Under the pieces are notes generated by a model that had not been told where the DNA came from, did not search any database, and saw only the letters and a list, made by a program, of their open reading frames with translations. Made by a program: the position numbers and the translations under genes. Of a stretch of DNA of 64,000 bases, positions 45,155 to 54,049 are shown piece after piece. This DNA is from Saccharibacillus sp. JS10 (GTDB taxonomy: Bacteria > Bacillota > Bacilli > Paenibacillales > Paenibacillaceae). Location: the NCBI RefSeq assembly GCF_024436065.1, contig NZ_JANFNS010000008.1, positions 1 through 64,000 on the forward strand. The letters are read 5' to 3'. The stretch's first letter is position 1. Every line of letters starts with the position of its first letter.

Positions 45155-47008
45155 TCATCTTGCAACTTGTGAATCAGAAAGCAATTCAATTTTGTCCGCT
45201 TTAACACTGACTTGATCCACTCGCGGAAGTGCCATTCCCTGACTTTCAAATACTTTGTCATTGTAATCGACAGTGAAGCGACTTGTTTTTGATAGCACTT
45301 GATCGTCAAATACAATATTTTGACGTGTTGCATCTTCAGTGGAATTTCCAACTACTGCATTGACTGTTAAGTTATCTTTGGCAAAAAATCCACCTTGTAA
45401 ATCGAAGTTCGAACCTACACCGTACAATTCGGCTTTCGCATCGGTGTAGAAAAATCCGCGTAGAGTCTGTGCTACATTCGCTTTACTAAAGGCATCGACT
45501 CGGTTCAATAGAATCGGACCTTTCGAAATCAACACGATTTCTTTTTTGACTCCATCTGCTCCGTCAATTCCGATAATGGTAGCATCTTGGATCTTCGTGT
45601 TTCCTAATGTCAGCAGAGTCGAATCTACATTGATTTTACCGCCTAGATTTACAGCTCCAGTCACTAAAATGCTGCCTTGTAACGTAAGCGGCGCATTATC
45701 TAGCGTATTGTTGACGTTTAGATTGCCGTTGACGATCAGCCAAGACGAAGCATCGCGACGCGTCTGAATCAGACCTTTTAACCAATCTCCATCTACATTC
45801 AAATCGCCGTTGAATACTACTGTCCCTGTCATATTGGTGAGCGCTTGAGTTAGCTTATTCAAAGCGGTCTGATAATTAGGCAATTGAACTTGAATATAAT
45901 CGGTATAAGCTTTCTCGTAAACTTTTAAAGCAGCCGTATACTGATCTTGTATCGCTTTATCACTAGATAAAGGATCAATTGGCTTAGTCGGTTCTACAGG
46001 CTTGATCGGCATTTTTAGCGCACCCGGAACAGCGTTCAAGTATGCCGCATAATCCGGAATTGCAACTGAATCGCTAATTCCCAAAGCTTGCCCGATCTTG
46101 TCGCGGAACGATTGATCGACATCGACTTTGATAAACTGCTGATTGTTGCGAATCCGTACTTGGCTAAGATCGATATCCAGTGCTTTACGCACGTTCGCGA
46201 CGGTAATGTCCCCGCTTACCGGCGCACCATCTGCTCCTCGGTTAACCGGTCTTGGCGTATAGCCGTTTTCCGAAATAACGAAGTTATCGAGCGACTGTAC
46301 AAAAGCTAAAGGCTTCAGAGGTTGTGAAGGTTGTATCGTATTGGCACGTTCTTTCATTCGTGGGAACAAACTTGGCTTTTGCAAATCTTGATTACGATAT
46401 TTGTAATTGGCAACGTTACTAATTCGAAGGGTGTCTCCAGCGTAGATATTCCCTTTGATCGTAGGCGATCCATTAAGGATCAGATCTTTTTCAGAACCGA
46501 ACGCATAGTTCAAAAATTCGGGATAAAGACTGACTTTGACGTTTTGTTTCAATGTACGTGTGACGCCGTTAATCTCACTTTGAGCAACTAACGTAACCGT
46601 ATATGAAGCATTTCCTTTTAACACGTCGTTTTTAAAATCTTCCGTGCTTGTTGCAGACAACAATCGGGTCGAAGCCAACGCCAACTCTGTTTTGACTCCT
46701 GTTCCTGTTGTGGAATTACTTGCATTCAAAGCCGGAATTTGAGTCAAAACGCCTTGCAGCGTCGATCCTAAAGCATCTGTTTTCAGTTGTTTTCCATCTA
46801 ACTTTTCAGCTATGAAAGCAACCGATTCATCTAACGTCTTCTGCGTCAGTTGTAGACTTTGAATATCATTTTCCCGGGTTAACGTACGTCTTGCCCCGCC
46901 TACGGCTGCGCTTAATACAGCCACGCCGAGCAACGTCAAAATCAGCATCATGAACATGACCATGACGAGCGCAGAACCTTTTTCTCCACGGAAACGTCTC
47001 ATACACAT
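45155..47008 (-). CDS. PilX-type pilin-like protein with a large beta-rich domain
   Basis: The N-terminus MRRFRGEKG/SALVMVMFMMLILTLLGVAV resembles the PilX_N pilin start, which lacks Glu5. It is followed by a 580-aa exported part. Residues about 165-250 (GSPTIKGNIYAGDTLRISN) and 400-570 (VVFNGDLNVDGDWL, LIVNGNLNVNNTL, LTLQGSILVTGAVNLGG) carry short regular repeats typical of right-handed beta-helices. A Pro/Lys linker lies near 350. Ordinary PilX proteins are about 200 aa, so this one is very large. ATG at 47008, AAAGGGG upstream. It is the last gene of the minor pilin operon. Confidence 0.68.
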   Translation of the reverse strand: MCMRRFRGEKGSALVMVMFMMLILTLLGVAVLSAAVGGARRTLTRENDIQSLQLTQKTLDESVAFIAEKLDGKQLKTDALGSTLQGVLTQIPALNASNSTTGTGVKTELALASTRLLSATSTEDFKNDVLKGNASYTVTLVAQSEINGVTRTLKQNVKVSLYPEFLNYAFGSEKDLILNGSPTIKGNIYAGDTLRISNVANYKYRNQDLQKPSLFPRMKERANTIQPSQPLKPLAFVQSLDNFVISENGYTPRPVNRGADGAPVSGDITVANVRKALDIDLSQVRIRNNQQFIKVDVDQSFRDKIGQALGISDSVAIPDYAAYLNAVPGALKMPIKPVEPTKPIDPLSSDKAIQDQYTAALKVYEKAYTDYIQVQLPNYQTALNKLTQALTNMTGTVVFNGDLNVDGDWLKGLIQTRRDASSWLIVNGNLNVNNTLDNAPLTLQGSILVTGAVNLGGKINVDSTLLTLGNTKIQDATIIGIDGADGVKKEIVLISKGPILLNRVDAFSKANVAQTLRGFFYTDAKAELYGVGSNFDLQGGFFAKDNLTVNAVVGNSTEDATRQNIVFDDQVLSKTSRFTVDYNDKVFESQGMALPRVDQVSVKADKIELLSDSQVAR

Positions 47009-47034
47009 CGGTTCCCCTTTCTACCTTTTTTCAT

Positions 47035-47610
47035 TTAAAAACCGAATCGGCTTTCCAGTTGAAGCTGCGATTGTTTGGTACCGGAACCGAGTGACATGAC
47101 CAAATTGATATTGATCAATCCCGTCGTATAGTAGTTAAACCCGCCAGCAGTCTGACCTTCGATCGTAATCGACGATAAATTCTGAATAATGCTACCGTTG
47201 CTAATTCGGGTCGCTTGATACGGATCAACAGGTGGGCTGGCACTATTCAAGACTGTGTTTCGCCGAATCTCTAATTGCCCGTTCGATGCGATGACAACAG
47301 CCACTTTATCGGACTCTTGTTGGTTGCCTAGCTCATCGACATGGTACATCTCAAATCCGGTTCCATTCGCAAGCGGATATACCCGATCCGGTGCAAAAGC
47401 ATACAATTCCGTAATAATCGAAGACATGACGACATCGCTTTCTTCACGTAGCCGATTTTCGACCGAGACTTGATTATAACTACGAAATCCGAAAAAGATC
47501 GTCGTCGAGATCACACCTAAAATAATAGACATCAATGCGAGCACGGCAAGTAACTCGATGAGCGTCACTCCATCTTCACGTTTCAAAGCTTTAACGAATC
47601 GATTGCGCAT
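47035..47610 (-). CDS. Minor pilin, PilW/GspJ-like
   Basis: Prepilin start REDG/VTLIELLAVLALMSIILGVISTTIFFG with Glu5, leader 14 aa. The mature protein is about 177 aa. The position between a PilV-like and a PilX-like gene fits PilW. The start is the ATG at 47610, 9 bp after GGAGG; the ATG at 47616 is too close to it. It overlaps the previous gene by 20 bp. Confidence 0.78.
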   Translation of the reverse strand: MRNRFVKALKREDGVTLIELLAVLALMSIILGVISTTIFFGFRSYNQVSVENRLREESDVVMSSIITELYAFAPDRVYPLANGTGFEMYHVDELGNQQESDKVAVVIASNGQLEIRRNTVLNSASPPVDPYQATRISNGSIIQNLSSITIEGQTAGGFNYYTTGLININLVMSLGSGTKQSQLQLESRFGF

Positions 47611-48181
47611 TAACATAGCCCTCCACCGTCACCCCATTGGCTCCTGGCCCTGCCGCACCTGGTGTTACCGAAGTCACCGTCGCACTGATCGGCAGCAACA
47701 AATTCCCTCCCGTATCTATAGAACGATTCAAATCTTTCTGATATTCGATCACAACACGGTACTGAATTCCATTTACGGTCGGTTGCAATACTGCCATCAT
47801 TGGCTGTAAATCTTTGTTTATAAAAATATCACGGTACTTGCACATGCCCACTTCTGAAGTACTTCCACAACTCGCAAAAGTCTCCGGAGTAATCCCAACG
47901 CGAGGTAAAGTCGCACCGTTTCCTGCTTTGACGATTGTCGCACTTCCCGAGTTGAAATAAGCTTGCAATTCCGTGAAGTTTTGCTTCTGCATATAAACAA
48001 GCGCGTTCCGCGCCAGATTCGACATAATCGTCTGATTCTGATTGCTTTTTGCGAACGTCAACGCATTGCCAAAATAAGCGGTAAACGCCAATGCGACAAT
48101 CGATAAAATCAGCATAGCAGCCAGCACTTCAATCAATGTAAATCCTTCTTCTTTTCTTAACTTTCTGAATCTCTTCAACAA
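47591..48181 (-). CDS. Minor pilin, PilV/GspI-like
   Basis: Prepilin start RKEEG/FTLIEVLAAMLILSIVALAFTAYFG with Glu5. The total is 196 aa with two Cys residues (FASCGSTSEVGMCKYRD) that could form a disulphide. The start is TTG: two adjacent TTG codons (48179-48181 and 48176-48178) follow AAGGAGGAGG. It is the first gene of the minor pilin operon. Confidence 0.78.
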   Translation of the reverse strand: MLKRFRKLRKEEGFTLIEVLAAMLILSIVALAFTAYFGNALTFAKSNQNQTIMSNLARNALVYMQKQNFTELQAYFNSGSATIVKAGNGATLPRVGITPETFASCGSTSEVGMCKYRDIFINKDLQPMMAVLQPTVNGIQYRVVIEYQKDLNRSIDTGGNLLLPISATVTSVTPGAAGPGANGVTVEGYVNAQSIR

Positions 48182-48277
48182 AAAAGCCTCCTCCTTCCGT
48201 CGCGCCTACAAAATGAATCCAAAAAACGTTCCGTCAAGGCGGCATTCGCTTATATATCGGTCTTTTTTACTTCTTTC

Positions 48278-48306
48278 ATTATAGGTTTGCCAGAGGGCAG
48301 GAGCAA
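48278..48306 (-). promoter_or_regulatory. Promoter of the minor pilin operon
   Basis: On the minus strand TTGCTC (48301-48306), 17 bp, perfect TATAAT (48278-48283), about 90 bp upstream of the first minor pilin. A CAGAGGG/CCCTCTG inverted repeat (48291-48333) spans its -35 region and could be an operator. Confidence 0.7.
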
Positions 48307-48447
48307 TGTTTATTTAGGTCTTTCGACCCTCTGATTCTTCCTATAAAAAAGATCCCAAGAAATGGATCGAAAGTGGTATGATAAACAAGTAAAATAAAGC
48401 GTTTTCTTTAAAACTTGAGATTCTTATCTGAAGGAGGTACATACTAC

Positions 48448-49236
48448 ATGGCTTTGTTGTCTTGTAACTTTTTTTCCGAATCGTTAGGTCTGAGTACGTC
48501 GATGAATGTAATTTTGCCGCAACAAACACGTTCACAAATCGGTTTGAGCAATGTGAAACGTCCGGGACCTCATAAAACTTTATACTTGCTGCACGGGTTG
48601 TCCGATGACGATACGATCTGGGTACGCCGAACTTCGATCGAACGTTATGCGGCTGCTTACGGAATCGCGATCGTGATGCCGCAGGTTCATCGTAGTTTCT
48701 ATACGGATATGGCATATGGCGAAAAATATTGGGAGTTTATTAGCGAAGAATTGCCGGAATTGGCACGTTCCTTTTTCCCACTGTCTGCTGAGCGCGAAGA
48801 CAACTTTGCGGCAGGGTTATCCATGGGTGGATATGGAGCATTCAAGTTAGCACTGCGTAGACCGGATCTGTTTGCTGCGGGAGCTAGCCTTTCAGGAGCG
48901 GTCGATATCGCAGCGATGGTCGAAAATCCGGATAATCCGCGATCAGGGTTGTTACATACGATTTTCGGCGAGCAAAAAGTACGGGGTAGCGAAGATGATT
49001 TGCTGTATCTGCTGGATCGCGTATCGAAATCAAGTACGCCGAAGCCGAAGCTGTATCAATGTTGCGGTACCGAAGATTTCTTGTACAAAGACAATCTGAC
49101 GTTCAAAAAAGCAGCAGAAAGCAGCGGGCTAGACTTTACGTATGAAGAAGGCCCAGGCGAGCATGAATGGGGCTATTGGGACAAGATGATTCAAAATGTG
49201 CTGGAATGGCTGCCTCTGGACGACTCTAAAAAATAA
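48448..49236 (+). CDS. Alpha/beta-hydrolase esterase (EstA / S-formylglutathione-hydrolase type)
   Basis: Putative cytoplasmic acyl esterase of 262 aa. The oxyanion region is YLLHGLSDD, the nucleophile elbow [11 protein letters not shown] carries the Ser, the Asp is in [11 protein letters not shown] and the His is in GEHEWGYWD. It resembles tributyrin esterases of Firmicutes; the substrate is unknown. The frame is open to 48415, but AAGGAGG at 48431-48437 sets the start at the ATG 48448. Monocistronic, with a shared terminator downstream. Confidence 0.87.
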   Translation: MALLSCNFFSESLGLSTSMNVILPQQTRSQIGLSNVKRPGPHKTLYLLHGLSDDDTIWVRRTSIERYAAAYGIAIVMPQVHRSFYTDMAYGEKYWEFISEELPELARSFFPLSAEREDNFAAGLSMGGYGAFKLALRRPDLFAAGASLSGAVDIAAMVENPDNPRSGLLHTIFGEQKVRGSEDDLLYLLDRVSKSSTPKPKLYQCCGTEDFLYKDNLTFKKAAESSGLDFTYEEGPGEHEWGYWDKMIQNVLEWLPLDDSKK

Positions 49237-49260
49237 AAAGATATTACTTTGCCTAAATTA

Positions 49261-49298
49261 AAAAGCCGCGCTTCCTAAACCTAGGAGACGCGGCTTTT
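49261..49298. terminator. Bidirectional terminator, esterase / GGDEF gene
   Basis: AAAAGCCGCG-CTTCCTA and TAGGAG-ACGCGGCTTTT pair as one hairpin between convergent genes. Confidence 0.88.
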
Positions 49299-49320
49299 GT
49301 ACGACGCTATCCAATAAGAT

Positions 49321-50430
49321 TTAGACGACTTCGTGAGAAGGATCGATTTCGGTGCCAGCTTTGCATACACGGTTCCTGCCGCTTTTTTTCGCGTGATAAA
49401 GCGCATCATCCACACGTCGGAATAGGGTTTTAACCGAGCCAAAGCTCGATATGCCATACCCTAGAGAAATAGTGATCTTGAGCGTAGTCCCATCTTCTAA
49501 CATAAAATCATGGCTTTCTACAGAGATTCGGATTCGCTCCGTGATTCGCGTCAAGGATTCTTCGTCGCGTCGGTCAATCACCATGGCGAACTCTTCTCCT
49601 CCGTTTCGAGCTGCATATCCATCTATCGGCGTACAAGAAGCCAAAATATTACCCAGCTGCTTCAGCACCAGATCCCCGGCGGGATGCCCGTATGTATCAT
49701 TAACTTTTTTGAAATGGTCGATATCGAGCAATATCAAGCTAAACTCTTCTCCATTTTTTTGTGCAGCCCAAATCCGACGATCATATAGCAGATGAAAAGC
49801 TCTCGGGTTATATAGCCCAGTCAAAAAATCGCGGTGCGCTGCATCTTCCATAAACGCAAACAATTGGTTCGAATTTCGAAGATGTCGCAACATCAAGAAC
49901 GTAAATAGTCCAGTTCCTGCAATAATAATGCCATAGATCGGCAAAATGCGAAGCATAGCTGAACCTAGCGTAATATACAAACTGACCGACAATAACAACA
50001 ACTGTACGGCAAAAGCAGCTGCCCATCTTTTCGGTTCCAATTGAAGTTTTTTGATAATAAAAATCACTAACGCAAAAGTCGCCAACGCATTGAAAGCTCC
50101 GATATAGGAAGGCAAGCCGATATTCCCAAAGAAAAAGAAACGAAATAAAGCAATCATAATGCTCGCCACTAACCCACCAGGAATCCCTGCTACATAAACC
50201 GCGATAATAATCGCAGTCTGCCGCAAATCGATAATCGAATGTTCGCTAACCGGGAATGAAAATTCCATCAGTAAGATGCCAGCAAACCCCATCATCACTC
50301 CTGTAAACCACGGTAACCAAGCGCTTGAACGTTCAGACAACGATGATTTACGAAACTGATTCAAAAAGATATTACCGAAAAATAAAAACGTCGCTAAAAT
50401 CGTGAAATTGATAAACAATTCTTTGAACAT
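49321..50430 (-). CDS. Diguanylate cyclase with 5TM sensor (5TMR-LYT type)
   Basis: 369 aa. Five to six N-terminal helices (about 5-185) contain the 5TMR-LYT-like stretch DLRQTAIIIAVYVAGIPGGLVAS, as in LytS-type sensors. The C-terminal GGDEF domain (about 195-355) has an intact GGEEF active site (277-281) and LLDIDHFKKVNDTYGHPAGD. The usual RxxD inhibitory site just before GGEEF is absent (IDGYAARN), so product inhibition may be lacking. It makes c-di-GMP from GTP at the membrane. ATG at 50430 without a clear ribosome site. Confidence 0.88.
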   Translation of the reverse strand: MFKELFINFTILATFLFFGNIFLNQFRKSSLSERSSAWLPWFTGVMMGFAGILLMEFSFPVSEHSIIDLRQTAIIIAVYVAGIPGGLVASIMIALFRFFFFGNIGLPSYIGAFNALATFALVIFIIKKLQLEPKRWAAAFAVQLLLLSVSLYITLGSAMLRILPIYGIIIAGTGLFTFLMLRHLRNSNQLFAFMEDAAHRDFLTGLYNPRAFHLLYDRRIWAAQKNGEEFSLILLDIDHFKKVNDTYGHPAGDLVLKQLGNILASCTPIDGYAARNGGEEFAMVIDRRDEESLTRITERIRISVESHDFMLEDGTTLKITISLGYGISSFGSVKTLFRRVDDALYHAKKSGRNRVCKAGTEIDPSHEVV

Positions 50431-50562
50431 GAGTACGGTTATGCCTCACAGTCTGCACCAATGCGAATTGAGCGGTGAGGAATAAACTGACCGCTTTTTA
50501 ACCATTTTACTCGATTCCTAAGTTTCTGCAAAGAACTTTAGGGTTTCAAAAGGAAAGATACC

Positions 50563-50605
50563 AAAAAAAAGAAACCGTATTTTTGTATAAAAAATACGGT
50601 TTCTT
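50563..50605 (-). terminator. Rho-independent terminator of argH
   Basis: A perfect 16-bp stem AAGAAACCGTATTTTT / AAAAATACGGTTTCTT (50569-50605) is followed on the minus strand by eight Ts. It lies 46 bp past the argH stop and closes the arginine genes. Confidence 0.93.
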
Positions 50606-50651
50606 GGTATTTCGATTAGAGAGTAAATGCTACGCATCCTCTGTTTATCGA

Positions 50652-52055
50652 TTATAGACGTGTGTCCAACCATTCTGTCGTACGTTCAAGCGTCGTTTCC
50701 GCGCGTTCAATCGCAGCTTCAACTTGAGGTTTTGCCGTACCGCCGTATACATTACGCGCGTTCACCACGTTTTCCGGTTGAAGCACAGCGTAAATCTCAT
50801 CGTCGAACAGATCGGAGAATGTTTTGAATTCATCCAGTGTCAGATCCAGCAAATATTTGCCGTTTTCGATGCAGTACAAGACGGTTTTGCCGATCACTTC
50901 GTGTGCATCGCGGAACGGAAGCCCTTTGCCAACCAAGAAGTCTGCAATATCGGTCGCGTTGGAAAAGTCTTTGTTCACCGCTTCGCGCATACGTCCTGTC
51001 CGTACTTGCATCGTTGCGATCATCGGAGCGAACAGACGCAGCGCGCCGTCAAGCGTCGCTACCGTATCGAACATGCCTTCTTTGTCTTCTTGCATATCTT
51101 TGTTATACGCAAGCGGAAGCGATTTGAGTACGGTCAGCAATCCCATCAGATTGCCGTACACTCTGCCTGTTTTGCCGCGAACCAGCTCTGCAACGTCAGG
51201 ATTTTTTTTCTGCGGCATAATGCTGCTGCCTGTGCAGAACGCATCATCCAATTCGACAAAGCCGAACTCTGTGCTGCTCCATAGAACCAACTCTTCGCAA
51301 AGACGCGACATGTGCATCATCAAGATCGAAGCGCCGGACAAAAATTCTAAAATAAAGTCGCGATCGCTGACAGCATCCAGACTGTTCTCATATACGCCGT
51401 CGAATCCAAGTTGCTCCGCCACGAAATGACGGTCAATCGGGAATGTCGTTCCGGCAAGCGCGCCAGCGCCTAGCGGCAACACGTTAATGCGTTTATAGCT
51501 GTCCATCAGACGCTCGGCGTCACGTTGGAACATGGAGACATACGCAAGCAAATGATGCGCGAACAAAATTGGCTGTGCACGTTGCAGATGCGTGTAACCC
51601 GGGATGATGGTATCCGTATGCTGCTTCGCTTGTTCGATCAGTGCTTGTTGAACCGCTTGGACAAGCCCGGTGAGTTCAACAACGCGGCTGCGCAAATAAA
51701 GGTGCATATCGGTTGCGACCTGATCGTTCCGACTGCGACCGGTATGTAGCTTACCGCCGACAGGGCCGACTTCTTGGATCAGATGCTTTTCGATATTCAT
51801 ATGAATATCTTCATCGGACACCGAAAACTCCACTTGCCCGGCTTCGATCTTGTGCAAGACTTTGATTAGACCTTCTGCGATGGTATCGGCGTCTTTTTGC
51901 GGAATGATGCCGCATTTGCCAAGCATGGCGACGTGTGCCAAACTTCCTTGGATATCTTCTTGCGCCAGTGCTTTATCGAAATTGATCGAAGCCGTATACT
52001 CTTCTACCAAACGGTCAGTCGGTTTGGTGAAGCGGCCTCCCCATAATTTGCTCAT
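50652..52055 (-). CDS. argH: Argininosuccinate lyase ArgH
   Basis: ArgH splits argininosuccinate into arginine and fumarate, the last step of the pathway. 467 aa; the fumarase/aspartase signature is [12 protein letters not shown]. The early [13 protein letters not shown] motif and the [10 protein letters not shown] segment are intact. The frame extends upstream to 52304 with GC-rich low-complexity codons that are hairpin repeats. The ATG at 52055 preceded by GGGAGGAGG is the real start. It follows argG on the same strand after 716 bp of repeats. Confidence 0.96.
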   Translation of the reverse strand: MSKLWGGRFTKPTDRLVEEYTASINFDKALAQEDIQGSLAHVAMLGKCGIIPQKDADTIAEGLIKVLHKIEAGQVEFSVSDEDIHMNIEKHLIQEVGPVGGKLHTGRSRNDQVATDMHLYLRSRVVELTGLVQAVQQALIEQAKQHTDTIIPGYTHLQRAQPILFAHHLLAYVSMFQRDAERLMDSYKRINVLPLGAGALAGTTFPIDRHFVAEQLGFDGVYENSLDAVSDRDFILEFLSGASILMMHMSRLCEELVLWSSTEFGFVELDDAFCTGSSIMPQKKNPDVAELVRGKTGRVYGNLMGLLTVLKSLPLAYNKDMQEDKEGMFDTVATLDGALRLFAPMIATMQVRTGRMREAVNKDFSNATDIADFLVGKGLPFRDAHEVIGKTVLYCIENGKYLLDLTLDEFKTFSDLFDDEIYAVLQPENVVNARNVYGGTAKPQVEAAIERAETTLERTTEWLDTRL

Positions 52056-52300
52056 CTGTTCCTCCTCCCCTCCCAAACCCTCCCCGAGGGAGGGCTCCAA
52101 AGGGCGACTGCCCTCTGGACACCTGTAAAGGGCAGAGCTTGCGGTCGCGGTTTTTGGGAGGTTGGTTTTATTTGGTGGTCGTGTGGTGGTGACTGCCGCC
52201 GCGCTTGCTCTGCCGTTGGCGAGCCGCGGCTGACTTGCGGCGCGGTCGGCGGTGGTTGCGGGCAGCTGTTCGCTGCCTGATGCGACGCGCGCACGGGACT
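52056..52300. repeat. GC-rich hairpin-dense region before argH
   Basis: Much more GC-rich than its neighbours. It contains CCCTCCC-CGA-GGGAGGG near 52070, CCA-AAGGGC-GACT-GCCCT-CTGG near 52097-52118, and GGCAGC-TGTTC-GCTGCC at 52261-52277 that may be a degenerate member of the next array. Open frames through it are not supported as genes. Confidence 0.5.
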
Positions 52301-52308
52301 TCAAGATG

Positions 52309-52477
52309 GGCTGGAAGCAGGCGGCTTCGCCCGCCTTATCCAGACGGGGGTCGAAGGCGAGCCGCTTCGCCGGCTCTGTTCGACCAAGACCCGGAGCCAG
52401 AAGCGTAGCGCTGCGCGGCTACTGTCTGGCTAAGACCCGGGGTCGAAGGCGAGCCACTTCGTTGGCTCTGTTCGACC
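52309..52477 (+). repeat. Array of 37-nt double-stem hairpins, 46-bp period
   Basis: Units at 52309-52345, 52349-52385, 52395-52431 and 52441-52477. Each reads 7-nt outer stem, RGC, 6-nt inner stem, 6-nt loop, 6-nt inner stem, TG or TA, 7-nt outer stem. Units two to four begin exactly 46 bp apart with identical 9-nt spacers AAGACCCGG. Outer stems: GGTCGAA/TTCGACC in units two and four, AGCCAGA/TCTGGCT in unit three. Inner stems: GAGCCG/CGGCTC versus GAGCCA/TGGCTC. Stem changes are compensatory. Function unknown. Confidence 0.85.
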
Positions 52478-52535
52478 GACCGACGTCCTGTCCGGAAGGG
52501 CGATCTTTGGCTACGCAAGGGCAAGGGCTGGCTCT

Positions 52536-52568
52536 GAATACCCGGCTTGAGTGAGAAGCCGGGTATTC
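52536..52568. other. Long perfect hairpin in the argG-argH gap
   Basis: GAATACCCGGCTT / AAGCCGGGTATTC, 13 bp, loop GAGTGAG, without a T run on either strand. It is unlikely to be a simple terminator, but may act as an mRNA stabiliser or processing site. Confidence 0.6.
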
Positions 52569-52607
52569 TTCCCTAGCCGCCTATAAAGGCGGAGAGCAAA
52601 GGGTGGA

Positions 52608-52715
52608 GGGGAGTTTCGGTGGAGAAGAGTTAGCGTTCGCCTTTGCAATGGGGAAGCTTCCTTGAAATATAATCCAGCTTCCCAATGGCAACACGCGATC
52701 GAAACGAAACCCCCC
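52608..52715 (+). repeat. Structured intergenic repeat, copy C
   Basis: Outer stem GGGGAGTTTCG (52608-52618) / CGAAACCCCCC (52705-52715), one mismatch. 5' box GTGGAGAAGAGTTAGCGTTC then GCC. Inner stem TTGCAATGGGGAAGCT (52643-52658) / AGCTTCCCAATGGCAA (52676-52691), two mismatches. 3' box CAACACGCGATCGAAAC. Its inner stem is close to copy B, but its outer stem differs. It lies just after the argG stop. Confidence 0.76.
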
Positions 52716-52771
52716 GGAACCCTGCCCTTTTTACTTGTACTCTTTTATCCTTTTTGATCTAAGAACTTAGT

Positions 52772-54007
52772 TTACTGGTTGTTTTGCTCGACGCCTTTGC
52801 TCACTTTGAGTCGGAGAGCATTCAGGCTGATAAAGCCGGTTGCGTCGTTTTGGTCGTAAGCTTGGCTTGGGTCGGCTTCCATGGTCGCGATGTCTGGGTT
52901 GTACAGGCTGACTGGGCTTTTTACGCCAGCGCCGATGACATTGCCTTTGTATAATTTCACGCGAACGGTACCGGTTACGTTTTTCTGACTTTCCGTTACG
53001 AGAGCCTGCAAAGCAAGGCGCTCAGGCGCGAACCAGAATCCGTTGTATACGAGCGTGCTGTAGCGAGTCAACAGCGAATCGCGCAAGTTCATGACTTCGC
53101 GGTCCATGGTCAGCGACTCCATTTTGCGGTGAGCGGTGAACAAGATCGTACCGCCTGGAGTCTCGTAGACGCCGCGGCTTTTCATGCCGACAAAACGGTT
53201 CTCGACCATATCGACGCGTCCGATACCATGTTTGCCGCCGAGTTCGTTCAATTTATCCATCACTTGAAGCGGGCTCAACTTTTCGCCGTTCAGAGCGACC
53301 GCGTTGCCTTTTTCAAATTCGATTTCCAACATTTCCGGCTCATTCGGTGCATCTTCCGGATCGGCGCTGAGCAAGAACATCTCTTTGTTTTCCGGTGCGC
53401 TTGGATCGAACCACGGATCTTCCAACACTCCGCTTTCATAGCTGATATGCAGCAAGTTGCGGTCGGTCGAGTAAGGTTTTGCAGCAGAAGCCGTAACCGG
53501 AATACCGTGTTTTTCGGCATACTCGATCATTTCTGCACGTCCCGGGAACGCATCGCGGAATGTGTCGAGTCTCCAAGGAGCGACGACTTTAATATCTGGA
53601 GCCAGCGCGGCTACGCCGAGTTCAAAACGAACTTGGTCATTCCCTTTGCCTGTCGCGCCGTGAGCGATCATCGTAGCGCCTTCTGCGCGTGCGATCTCGA
53701 CCATACGTTTTGCGATCAGAGGACGCGCAATACTTGTACCGAGCAGGTATTGACCTTCATACAGGGCGCCGGATTGGAACATCGGGAAAATAAAGTCCGA
53801 AGCAAATTCGGCTTGCAGATCGTCGATATACACCTTGGAAGCTCCGGTTGCCAATGCTTTTTCTTCCAGACCGTCCAATTCTTCTTTTTGTCCGATATCC
53901 GCTGTGAACGCGATAATTTCTGCGTCATATGTTTCTTTGAGCCATTTCAAAATGATCGATGTATCCAGACCACCGGAATACGCGAGTACGATTTTTTCTT
54001 TTGCCAT
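52772..54007 (-). CDS. argG: Argininosuccinate synthase ArgG
   Basis: ArgG condenses citrulline and aspartate with ATP. 411 aa; P-loop-like [15 protein letters not shown] (9-23), [12 protein letters not shown] and the C-terminal tetramer helix are present. ATG at 54007 with GGAGGAATT upstream. It lies 42 bp after argF. The final residues (QNNQ) precede a stop at 52772. No terminator is visible directly behind it; repeat copy C begins about 60 bp on. Confidence 0.97.
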   Translation of the reverse strand: MAKEKIVLAYSGGLDTSIILKWLKETYDAEIIAFTADIGQKEELDGLEEKALATGASKVYIDDLQAEFASDFIFPMFQSGALYEGQYLLGTSIARPLIAKRMVEIARAEGATMIAHGATGKGNDQVRFELGVAALAPDIKVVAPWRLDTFRDAFPGRAEMIEYAEKHGIPVTASAAKPYSTDRNLLHISYESGVLEDPWFDPSAPENKEMFLLSADPEDAPNEPEMLEIEFEKGNAVALNGEKLSPLQVMDKLNELGGKHGIGRVDMVENRFVGMKSRGVYETPGGTILFTAHRKMESLTMDREVMNLRDSLLTRYSTLVYNGFWFAPERLALQALVTESQKNVTGTVRVKLYKGNVIGAGVKSPVSLYNPDIATMEADPSQAYDQNDATGFISLNALRLKVSKGVEQNNQ

Positions 54008-54049
54008 AAGTCTTAATTCCTCCGCTCTTTTAGTTGTACAGATAACAGG

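Noticed and set aside
52056-52304. 83-residue N-terminal extension of argH
   Set aside because: The strong GGGAGGAGG site and the family's conserved MSKLWGGRF start support the ATG at 52055. The extension is low complexity from repeats.
52252-52554. 100-aa open frame with many Arg/Ala/Gly codons across the hairpin array
   Set aside because: It follows the tandem repeats, has no ribosome site, and encodes only the repeat translated. It is on the strand opposite to argH and argG.
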